From the NCBI GenBank assembly GCA_946482575.1, contig CAMLRZ010000005.1, forward strand, positions 1-53,099: DNA of 53,099 bases, in the 5' to 3' direction. Under the pieces are notes generated by a model that saw nothing but the letters and a program-made list of their open reading frames with translations, was not told the origin of the DNA and made no database searches. The stretch's first letter is position 1; each line of letters starts with the position of its first letter. Origin of the DNA: an uncultured Candidatus Saccharibacteria bacterium (GTDB lineage: Bacteria; Patescibacteria; Saccharimonadia; Saccharimonadales; UBA4665). A program made the translations under genes and the position numbers. Shown piece after piece: positions 15,666 to 22,803 of the stretch.

Positions 15666-16685
15666 ATGGCAAAAACAGCAGTGATTATTGGCGTTTCCGC
15701 CCAAGACGGCTCGTACTTGGCAGACTTGTTGCTCGAAAAGGGCTACAAAGTTGTCGGTACTATTCGTCGCAGCACGAACTATAGCCATCCAAACCTTAAG
15801 CACTTGTACGGCAAGATTACTATCGAGGCTGCCGACCTGACCGACGCTCGTAGCATCGAGAATGTCATTCAAAAACACCAGCCAGACGAAGTGTACAACG
15901 TTGCAGCCATGTCTATTCCTGCAGACAGCTGGAGCCACCCAATGTACACCGGCGAAGTAACCGCTCTGGGTCCAGTGCGTGTCTTTGAAGCTTGCCGCCA
16001 GTACGCGCCAAACGCACGTATTTACCAAGCAACCAGCCGTGAAATTCTGGGTAACATCGAAGGTTCAGCAACCGAAGATGCTCACATTGACGCCAACAAC
16101 CCTTACGGTATCGCTAAGGCTTACGCACACATGATGATCCGCTGCTACCGCGAGTCATACGGCATGTTCGTTTGTGGTGGTATTTTGTTCAACCACGAAA
16201 GCCCACGCCGTTCACTGCACTTTGTAACCCGCAAGATTACCGCAGGTGTTGCATGTATCAAGAACGGTGTTGACGCTGACCACCAGCCAATCAACGAAGC
16301 CGGTGAACCACTAATCGGCGAAGACGGCAAATTGCACATGGGTGACATTAGCAACATGCGCGACTGGGGTCATGCTCGTGAATACGTAGAGGCTATGTGG
16401 CTGATGCTTCAGCAGGATAAGCCAAAAGACTACGTGATCGGTACTAACACCGAACACTCTGTAGAAGACGCTTTGCGCGCCGCTTTTGATCACGTTGGCC
16501 TGGACTGGAAAGAATACACTGTTGTAGACAAGAAATTCTTCCGCCCAACCGAAATCAAAGAACTGAAGGGCGACTACTCACTGGCCAAGAAAGAACTTGG
16601 TTGGGAGCCACGCACCAGCTTCGAAGACTTGATCAAAGAAATGGTCGACGAAGACCTCAAGCTCTGGACAAACGACCGTAAGTAA
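15666..16685 (+). CDS. gmd: GDP-mannose 4,6-dehydratase
   Basis: 339 residues. N-terminal nucleotide motif GVSAQDGSYLADLLLEKGY, RRSTNYSHPNL, catalytic TSREILGN (Thr and Glu kept, where TSE is usual), NPYGIAKAYAH with the Tyr-x3-Lys pair, NHESPRRSLHFVTRKI and the C-terminal RPTEIKELKGDYSLAKKELGWEP. These define Gmd, which makes GDP-4-keto-6-deoxymannose. NVAAMSIPADSW replaces the usual NLAAQSHV, a modest divergence near the active site. The product feeds Rmd. Confidence 0.88.
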   Translation: MAKTAVIIGVSAQDGSYLADLLLEKGYKVVGTIRRSTNYSHPNLKHLYGKITIEAADLTDARSIENVIQKHQPDEVYNVAAMSIPADSWSHPMYTGEVTALGPVRVFEACRQYAPNARIYQATSREILGNIEGSATEDAHIDANNPYGIAKAYAHMMIRCYRESYGMFVCGGILFNHESPRRSLHFVTRKITAGVACIKNGVDADHQPINEAGEPLIGEDGKLHMGDISNMRDWGHAREYVEAMWLMLQQDKPKDYVIGTNTEHSVEDALRAAFDHVGLDWKEYTVVDKKFFRPTEIKELKGDYSLAKKELGWEPRTSFEDLIKEMVDEDLKLWTNDRK

Positions 16686-16701
16686 TCGTTGTTCAGACAA
16701 C

Positions 16702-16735
16702 AAAAAACCGGCTCTCACGTATGGGCCGGTTTTTT
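16702..16735. terminator. Bidirectional intrinsic terminator
   Basis: AAAAAACCGGC (16702-16712) pairs with GCCGGTTTTTT (16725-16735) with a 12-nt loop. It ends gmd on the plus strand and, with its A-run, the Nudix gene on the minus strand. Confidence 0.9.
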
Positions 16736-16743
16736 GTTTTTGG

Positions 16744-17520
16744 TTATTGCTCTAGGTCGCGCAAGTGCTTTTGTAGCGTGGCAATGGCGCCCAGGGTGCG
16801 CAACTTGTCTTCTTCGACTGACTCAGGAGCTTCAGGATGGGTCATAGCTTCGACGGTGTCGCGCATCATGTCCACTAAACAGGGGTGGTAGGTGCCTTCG
16901 GGCGCGTCGATGATTTCCAACGGATCGGCCCAGCGCAGATTTGAGTATTCGTCCGGGTCAAACTTGTCGGTGTCGATCTGTGCGGATGACACAGGAAAGA
17001 TCATTAGGTCTGAGGCGGTGTGACAGCCTTTGATTTCGCTGCCGTCCTCTTTGACGGTGGCTGGTTGTTGGCGAGAATGCCAGACAAAGTCATAGTGACC
17101 AACTTTGCGCATACCGTCGGGCAACGGTGTTTCGGGGTCGCGCAGCTCAGGCATTTTGAGCTCACGGCTTAGAATGCGGCGTGCTGAGTCAGCGTTGCTT
17201 TCGCCGGCGCGTTTACGGCCGCCGCAAACCCAGTCACCAGGTTGTGGCTCGGCTTTGCGAGTACCGATAAGCACTTCTTGTCTCTCGTTAACAATGGCAA
17301 AGTCAGTACATTTGACGACGATGCTGTCCAGAACTGGCTCGTATTTATCAATAAAGGGCTCAAAATTGAGCTCTTCTTTAACTTCTTTAATGTCTTCTGC
17401 TTGCAGGTCTTCAGCACTCAAACTAGGAGGTGCAACAGTGGTTACATATTCGCGTGGTGCGGTTGCGATAACGTCGGTCTCGGTTTGGGCGATGTGGGTG
17501 AGAGTAGGGTCGAAGTTCAT
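16744..17520 (-). CDS. Nudix hydrolase, GDP-mannose mannosyl hydrolase-like
   Basis: 258 residues. The central GDWVCGGRKRAGESNADSAR and following RELKMPE resemble the modified Nudix box of GDP-mannose hydrolases (GGR, a kept Glu, late REL) rather than the canonical GX5EX7REUXEE. The sequence extends ~65 residues upstream and ~40 downstream of the core, longer than the ~160-residue Gmm of E. coli. Next to Gmd it may trim GDP-mannose or GDP-rhamnose pools. It has a near-consensus promoter with no leader. Confidence 0.7.
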   Translation of the reverse strand: MNFDPTLTHIAQTETDVIATAPREYVTTVAPPSLSAEDLQAEDIKEVKEELNFEPFIDKYEPVLDSIVVKCTDFAIVNERQEVLIGTRKAEPQPGDWVCGGRKRAGESNADSARRILSRELKMPELRDPETPLPDGMRKVGHYDFVWHSRQQPATVKEDGSEIKGCHTASDLMIFPVSSAQIDTDKFDPDEYSNLRWADPLEIIDAPEGTYHPCLVDMMRDTVEAMTHPEAPESVEEDKLRTLGAIATLQKHLRDLEQ

Positions 17521-17527
17521 ATAAATA

Positions 17528-17556
17528 ATAGTACAACATTTTTATGCTTAAGTCAA
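17528..17556 (-). promoter_or_regulatory. Strong promoter giving a leaderless mRNA
   Basis: Minus strand: TTGACT (17556-17551), 17-nt spacer, TACTAT (17533-17528), then 7 nt to the ATG of the Nudix gene, so the start codon is at or beside +1. Confidence 0.7.
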
Positions 17557-17609
17557 TTTTATGACGCGGCTAAAACTGGGGTGAAGATGGCGCGTTGTGC
17601 TTTTTATTC

Positions 17610-17639
17610 TTGCCGTACAGGGACAAGTAGCCGTATAAT
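17610..17639 (+). promoter_or_regulatory. Promoter of the glycan export operon
   Basis: TTGCCG (17610-17615), 18-nt spacer, TATAAT (17634-17639). It is 10 nt before the GTG start of wzm, so the leader would be only 3-4 nt. Confidence 0.6.
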
Positions 17640-17649
17640 TACATATAAC

Positions 17650-18456
17650 GTGAAAAGAACAATACTACAGCGATATCGCTATTCAACGATTTTACTTCGC
17701 GAGCTGGTCATCACGGATTTTAAACTCCGCTACCAAGGGTCATTCCTGGGATACCTATGGTCGCTTTTGCGTCCGCTCGCTCTTTTTGTCATTTTATACA
17801 TGGTGTTTGTCCGCTTCCTGAAATTTGGCGGCGACATTGAGCATTATCCAATCTACCTGTTGCTAGGTATCGTGCTGTGGAACTACTTCTCGGAAGTTAC
17901 CATCGGTGGCGTCGGCGCTATTGTGGGCAAGGGCGACTTGCTGCGCAAGATCAATTTCCCTAAGTACGTCATTGTGTTGGCCGGCTCGTTTTCGGCACTG
18001 ATCAACCTGGCAATTAACTTCGTGGTTGTGTTTGTCTTTATGGCCTTCTTGCATGTGGATCTTCATTGGACAATCGTCTTTGTGCCGTTATTGGTGCTGG
18101 AATTGTTTGTATTCTCACTGGCGCTGGCCTTCCTACTAAGTGCGTTATACGTAAAGCTACGTGATATCAACTACGTCTGGGAAGTGGTTATGCAGGGTGC
18201 ATTCTACGCCACGCCGATCATTTACCCTATTACGGCTATCCCCGACAAAGCCGCCAAGTTGCTCATGTTGAACCCTGTGGCGCAAATTGCCCAGGACATG
18301 CGCTATTCGCTGATCACTCACCAAACGCCAACTATGGGTTCGCTGTACAGCAACGGCTGGATGCGCTTAATTCCTATCTCGATCGTTATCGTAACAGCGG
18401 TGGCCGCCGTGTTCTACTTTAAGGGCCGCTCAAAGCGCTTTGCGGAGGAGATTTAG
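17650..18456 (+). CDS. wzm: ABC-2 type polysaccharide exporter permease (Wzm)
   Basis: 268 residues from the GTG at 17650 (MKRTILQRYRYSTILLRELVITDFKLRYQ); the frame runs further upstream but those codons are antisense to the Nudix gene. LKLRYQGSFLGYLWSLLRPL-type opening, six hydrophobic helices and YATPIIYPI...NPVAQIAQDMRYSL are typical of Wzm/TagG permeases. It forms the membrane channel for a lipid-linked glycan with the ATPase encoded directly downstream (2-nt gap). In monoderms the same family exports teichoic acids, but the C-terminal domain of the partner ATPase points to an O-antigen-like substrate. Confidence 0.88.
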   Translation: MKRTILQRYRYSTILLRELVITDFKLRYQGSFLGYLWSLLRPLALFVILYMVFVRFLKFGGDIEHYPIYLLLGIVLWNYFSEVTIGGVGAIVGKGDLLRKINFPKYVIVLAGSFSALINLAINFVVVFVFMAFLHVDLHWTIVFVPLLVLELFVFSLALAFLLSALYVKLRDINYVWEVVMQGAFYATPIIYPITAIPDKAAKLLMLNPVAQIAQDMRYSLITHQTPTMGSLYSNGWMRLIPISIVIVTAVAAVFYFKGRSKRFAEEI

Positions 18457-18457
18457 T

Positions 18458-19708
18458 ATGGCTGCCAAAGATAAGACCAAAGCTGCATCACAAAAAACGG
18501 CGATTACCGTTGATGGTGTACACAAGAACTTTGTACTGCCCCACGAAAAGAAAGATTCAGTTAAGCGACTGTTTACCGGCATGTTCAAAGGCTCCGACAG
18601 GCGTGTGGAAATGCAACATGCTCTGCAGGACATTTCGTTTGAAGTAAAAGAAGGCGAATTTTTTGGTATTGTTGGCCGCAACGGTAGCGGTAAAAGCACG
18701 CTACTAAAGATGTTGGCTGGCATTTACCAACCAACCAAAGGCAAGATTAAGGTTAACGGTAAATTAGTACCGTTTATTGAGTTGGGTGTTGGCTTTAACC
18801 CCGAGCTAACTGGCCGCGAAAACGTATACCTCAACGGTGCTCTGTTAGGCTTCTCTAAAAAAGAAATTGACGCCCGCTACCATGACATCGTAAAGTTTGC
18901 CGAGCTCGAGCGCTTTATGGACAAACAGCTCAAAAACTACTCGTCCGGTATGCAGGTTCGCTTGGCATTTTCGGTGGCGATCATTGCTGATGCTGACATC
19001 TTGCTCGTAGACGAAGTGTTGGCGGTGGGCGATGCCGACTTCCAGCGTAAATGTTTTGAATACTTTAAGCGCCTAAAGCGAAACAAGAAGACGGTTGTCT
19101 TTGTGAGTCACGATATGGCGGCAGTGCAGCAATATTGTGATCGGGCACTACTGATTGATAAGAGCGAAATCGTTGAAATCGGCACAGCTAATCATATTTC
19201 CGTCCTGTACAGCAAGCTATTCTTGGACAACAATAATTCAGATAATGACGAGCCTAAGAAAAAAGGCAAGCTTTCGCCAAGCGGTGAAGAACGCTGGGGT
19301 GACAACTGGGCAAAATGGACGAGCGTCAAAACGGAATTTGGCCCCAATGACAAACTTGGGGAACCCGAGAGCATTGTTATACATGCTTCTGGTAAGGCCA
19401 TAAAGGATATTGATTTCCCAATTTTTGGATTTTCGGTTAAGAACTCTGAATTCCTGCAGCTAACCGGCACGAATACCGTGCGTTTAAACCAAAAAGTGAA
19501 GCCATTGGCTGCGGGAGAGGCATTTTCGTTAACATGGACGGTGCCAAACATTTTCAATACAGGCAAGTATTACGTAGATTGTACGATTGCGCACGATCAA
19601 GCGACGAACGTTAGTGATCGTTGGCCGGACGCAGCATCATTTAAGATGACCCGAACAGATAACAATCCGTACACTGTGCGTGCGGGCGCCACATTTACCT
19701 ATAAGTAA
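18458..19708 (+). CDS. wzt: Polysaccharide ABC exporter ATPase with C-terminal Wzt-type domain
   Basis: 416 residues from the ATG at 18458 (GGAGGAG 7 nt upstream). ABC domain: Walker A GRNGSGKST (73-81), signature YSSGMQVRL, Walker B ILLVDEVLAVGD, and H-loop VFVSHDMA. A further ~150 residues (after PSGEERWGDNWAKW) form a beta-rich domain like the Wzt C-terminal carbohydrate-binding domain. In E. coli O8/O9a this domain recognises the modified non-reducing end of the finished glycan and couples termination to export. The WbdD-like gene directly downstream strongly supports that reading. Confidence 0.88.
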   Translation: MAAKDKTKAASQKTAITVDGVHKNFVLPHEKKDSVKRLFTGMFKGSDRRVEMQHALQDISFEVKEGEFFGIVGRNGSGKSTLLKMLAGIYQPTKGKIKVNGKLVPFIELGVGFNPELTGRENVYLNGALLGFSKKEIDARYHDIVKFAELERFMDKQLKNYSSGMQVRLAFSVAIIADADILLVDEVLAVGDADFQRKCFEYFKRLKRNKKTVVFVSHDMAAVQQYCDRALLIDKSEIVEIGTANHISVLYSKLFLDNNNSDNDEPKKKGKLSPSGEERWGDNWAKWTSVKTEFGPNDKLGEPESIVIHASGKAIKDIDFPIFGFSVKNSEFLQLTGTNTVRLNQKVKPLAAGEAFSLTWTVPNIFNTGKYYVDCTIAHDQATNVSDRWPDAASFKMTRTDNNPYTVRAGATFTYK

Positions 19709-19730
19709 CCAAAGAGGAGTTTAAGGCGAG

Positions 19731-21203
19731 ATGAAAAAGTTAGCAAAAAAGGCAGTAAAGCGATTAGCTCCTCAGCTTGCTGAGCACATTCGACGCGTTC
19801 GACGCATTGAGGACCAGCTTGAAAAGGTGTCTGCCAAAATGGATCATGAACTGTCGACTATCCAGACGCAACTCGCCTCACGCGACTCTCGTCTGGATCG
19901 TTTGCGAGCACTCTCCAAAGAAGTCGAGCCCTATCAACCTGCATACGGTGTAGCAAATGTTATTGATAGTCCACGCCGTACCTCACATGACCGGGGTATT
20001 GCTATAGAGAATGCCCTGCAGCCAGTTGCCGGAAAGCGTATTTTGGATATTGGGTCATCACTGGGCTACATGTCGTACTACTTGGCTGATCGCGGCGCTG
20101 TTGTTGAAGGCTGGGAGTTTAACGCTAAAAATGCCGAAGTTTCACGATTGATCGGCGAGATTAATGGCTTGGAAGTTGCCTTCAAAACCAAAGAGTTTAC
20201 CGACAAAACAGTTAAGGACATTCGCCGTGGCGAGTTTGACGCCGTTATGATTCTGAGCGTATTCCACCACATTACCCACGTGCACGGCCTGGAGTACACT
20301 CAAAAACTTATCAAAGATTTGATGGACCGCATTCCAGTGGTTATTGTAGAGCTAGCTAAAAAGGGCGAGGACAAGAATTTGTTCTGGGACCCAACGCAGC
20401 CAGACGATGAGTTAGATATTTTTGCACTCGTCCGCAAAGACGTAGACATTAAGAAGATTGGCGATTTTGGCAATCACCTCTCATCACGCACTCGTCCGTT
20501 GTACGTTATTTCCAAAAAAGAAGTGGTACATGTTGCGGGTCATACCTATGGCTACGACAACTCGTCTATTGAAGCCTACAAGGGATCGCCCTTGGCGCAC
20601 CGCAAAGACATTCGCCGCAAGTACTTCTTTGCAGATGACTACATTGTGAAAGAATACGGCATCTCTGCCAAAATTAACCCGGACAACCTTTACCAGATCA
20701 TGACCGAAATCAACACCTATGTGAATGTGTTGCAGCGCCACAAAATCTACCACACACCAAAGTTAATTGACTTTGAAATTAACGAGAACGAGGCTAAGCT
20801 GGTAGTCGAGCGTATTCCTGGCACCTTGTTGAGCGACGTTCAAGAAAAGCTAACCGCCTCGGAAATCAACAAGATTGCCAAAGACATCCTGAAGACGCTT
20901 TCCTCTCTGGAAGAACACAAATTACACCACAACGATGTTCGCTCCTGGAACGTAATCTTCAACAAACAAGGCGCATGGCTTATCGATTACGGTTACACAG
21001 GTCCTGTTTCAACGGACGATGATATTGTATCGCTGCTATGGTTGTTGCAGGCTGTAGAGCGCGGCGAGCGCGAGTCCTACCAGCAGGGAAAGACGAGCTT
21101 ACCTAAGCCCGAAGACTTCAAGAGCAGTCAGTTGCGTGAGATGTGTAGTTTGGTTAAAAAAGGCGAACGCTCAGCAACCAAGCTGCTGGCCGCGTTTAAG
21201 TAA
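19731..21203 (+). CDS. WbdD-like methyltransferase/kinase glycan chain terminator
   Basis: 490 residues. An N-terminal coiled coil (~15-65) precedes a Rossmann SAM methyltransferase (ILDIGSSLGYMSYYLA ~104-119; FDAVMILSVFHHITHVHG). The C-terminal half is a small-molecule kinase fold: HNDVRSWNVIF (H400, catalytic D402, metal-binding N407) and LIDYGYTG (D419). This fusion is the hallmark of WbdD, which phosphorylates and methylates the non-reducing end of mannan O-antigens, setting length and making the mark read by Wzt. In E. coli WbdD the coiled coil is C-terminal and acts as a molecular ruler; here it is N-terminal, and another coiled-coil protein is encoded two genes on. The enzyme's modification is inferred. 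Confidence 0.82.
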   Translation: MKKLAKKAVKRLAPQLAEHIRRVRRIEDQLEKVSAKMDHELSTIQTQLASRDSRLDRLRALSKEVEPYQPAYGVANVIDSPRRTSHDRGIAIENALQPVAGKRILDIGSSLGYMSYYLADRGAVVEGWEFNAKNAEVSRLIGEINGLEVAFKTKEFTDKTVKDIRRGEFDAVMILSVFHHITHVHGLEYTQKLIKDLMDRIPVVIVELAKKGEDKNLFWDPTQPDDELDIFALVRKDVDIKKIGDFGNHLSSRTRPLYVISKKEVVHVAGHTYGYDNSSIEAYKGSPLAHRKDIRRKYFFADDYIVKEYGISAKINPDNLYQIMTEINTYVNVLQRHKIYHTPKLIDFEINENEAKLVVERIPGTLLSDVQEKLTASEINKIAKDILKTLSSLEEHKLHHNDVRSWNVIFNKQGAWLIDYGYTGPVSTDDDIVSLLWLLQAVERGERESYQQGKTSLPKPEDFKSSQLREMCSLVKKGERSATKLLAAFK

Positions 21204-21214
21204 CATGGCGGTGT

Positions 21215-22411
21215 ATGCAATCGCGAGCTGATACACCCAAGAAGAAGTTTTTTGTCGAGGCGTTCCCTCTAGTCGAGGAACGCCCCAGCGGTGTGGCGCA
21301 TTCGATTGTGGGCTTGGTAAGCGCGCTGGCGCAGAACAAACAATTCACGGCTGAGTACGAAATTGTATTGATCGCGCCCTACAAGCGTCTGCCTATGCTT
21401 GACCGATGGCCGGGCCTCAAAAGCTGTACGCGCAAAGGTTTGTATATTAAGGCACGCATTATGCGCGGTCTTATGAAATTCCACCTATTGCCACCGCTTG
21501 ATCTACTGTTTGGCCGCGGTGTGTACCTGTTTGGCAACTTCCAAAACTGGCCAACCACCAAAAAATCGGTGTCATTTACGTACATTCACGACATTGCTTA
21601 TGTGCTCTTTCCTGAAACGGTAGCGCCTCGCAACCAGCGCGCCCTGGAAACTAAAGGTCCTGGCTTTATTGCTCAATCAGACTATGTGGTCACCGTATCC
21701 CAGAGTTCGCGCAAAGAAATTCTGGATTACTACAAGCTGCCAGACGAAAAGGTTATTACCTTATATAACGGCATGGACACGCGCAACTACCGTAAGCATA
21801 CAGTCGCAGAAATCGCGAAAGCCAAAAAGAAGTACGGCATTACGCAGGACTACTTTATTTTTATTGGTAATATTGAGCCTCGCAAAAACCTCAAACGCTT
21901 GGTGCAGGCATTTCGCCAGATGCCTCACAATTTGAGCCTGGTGCTTATTGGCGGTAGCGGTTGGCTGAACGAAGACGTTTTGGCCGAAATTGATGATGCC
22001 CGCAAAGCAGGAGTGTCGATTATTAAGCCCCAAACATTTGTACCCGATGAAGACTGCGGCATTTTGGCGAGCGGTGCGCTTGCGCTGGTGCAGCCGTCGA
22101 TTCACGAAGGGTTTGGCATGCCGGCCGCTGAAGGATTAGCCAGCGAAGTGCCAGTATTGGTGTCTGACACCCCGGCCCTACGCGAAGTTGCTGGCGAAGC
22201 AGGTATCTATTTTGATCCATACAATATCGACGACATTGCCAGCGCGCTCAAAAAGGCCACAAAACTAACAGCCGCACAGCGGAAATCGCTGGCTAAAAAG
22301 GGTATAATACAGATAGAGCAGTTCTCGTGGGATAAGGCAGCAACCAAGCTCACCACTATACTATCCCAGAACCGGGTGGCGGCAGAACTAACGGAGAAAG
22401 ACGATGCATAA
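21215..22411 (+). CDS. Glycosyltransferase family 4
   Basis: 398 residues of GT-B fold. YFIFIGNIEPRKNLKRLVQAF and EGFGMPAAEGLASEVPVLVSD are the donor-binding signatures of GT4 mannosyltransferases. An acceptor domain with SGVAHSIVGLVSAL and THIHD-like YIHDIAYVLFPE precedes them. It lies in the export operon between the WbdD-like gene and the coiled-coil gene, overlapping the latter by 8 bp. It probably adds a mannose or rhamnose unit using the GDP-sugars made by neighbouring genes. Confidence 0.87.
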   Translation: MQSRADTPKKKFFVEAFPLVEERPSGVAHSIVGLVSALAQNKQFTAEYEIVLIAPYKRLPMLDRWPGLKSCTRKGLYIKARIMRGLMKFHLLPPLDLLFGRGVYLFGNFQNWPTTKKSVSFTYIHDIAYVLFPETVAPRNQRALETKGPGFIAQSDYVVTVSQSSRKEILDYYKLPDEKVITLYNGMDTRNYRKHTVAEIAKAKKKYGITQDYFIFIGNIEPRKNLKRLVQAFRQMPHNLSLVLIGGSGWLNEDVLAEIDDARKAGVSIIKPQTFVPDEDCGILASGALALVQPSIHEGFGMPAAEGLASEVPVLVSDTPALREVAGEAGIYFDPYNIDDIASALKKATKLTAAQRKSLAKKGIIQIEQFSWDKAATKLTTILSQNRVAAELTEKDDA

Positions 22412-22802
22412 GCAAGACGACAGAGCCAAGTTGGAACAAAAGATTCGCGAACTCGAAAAAGAAGGGCAGCAAAAGGACGAGCAAATTCGTCGTTTGGAGG
22501 CGACATTGGACCAAGTGACGCCCCTGCGTCGCCACCTAAAACGCACCGTACGGCTACGTTTGCTATGGTTGGACCGCGGTATCGCTGCCAAGCTAAAGAG
22601 CCAAAACGCCTTTAAGCCTCAGGCGGTTTCAACAGTTCCGGCCACTAGTTCCGAGTTATTGGAACGAGCACACAAGGCCGATGAACAAAACCTGGCACGC
22701 TACAACCAATCAGCGACCGACAATCTTTCATACCGTTTGTATATGGGAGGCCGGAACCGCGCAGCCAAGGCAGCCCGAACTGTTTTAAGGAAGGTACGAT
22801 AA
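22404..22802 (+). CDS. Small coiled-coil protein of the glycan operon
   Basis: 132 residues. Residues ~5-45 form a highly charged heptad coiled coil (LEQKIRELEKEGQQ, QIRRLEATLDQV), followed by a basic stretch (RRHLKRTVRLRLLWLDRG) that could lie on the membrane, and a polar tail. No enzyme motif. It overlaps the preceding GT4 gene by 8 bp and ends 1 bp before the next, so it is translated with them. It may be a scaffold or length-control partner of the glycan assembly enzymes, because the WbdD-like protein lacks the usual C-terminal coiled coil. That role is inference. Confidence 0.65.
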   Translation: MHKQDDRAKLEQKIRELEKEGQQKDEQIRRLEATLDQVTPLRRHLKRTVRLRLLWLDRGIAAKLKSQNAFKPQAVSTVPATSSELLERAHKADEQNLARYNQSATDNLSYRLYMGGRNRAAKAARTVLRKVR

Positions 22803-22803
22803 C

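Noticed and set aside
17242..17649. N-terminal extension of the Wzm permease
   Set aside because: It is antisense to the Nudix gene; promoter and GTG at 17650 give a normal-length permease.
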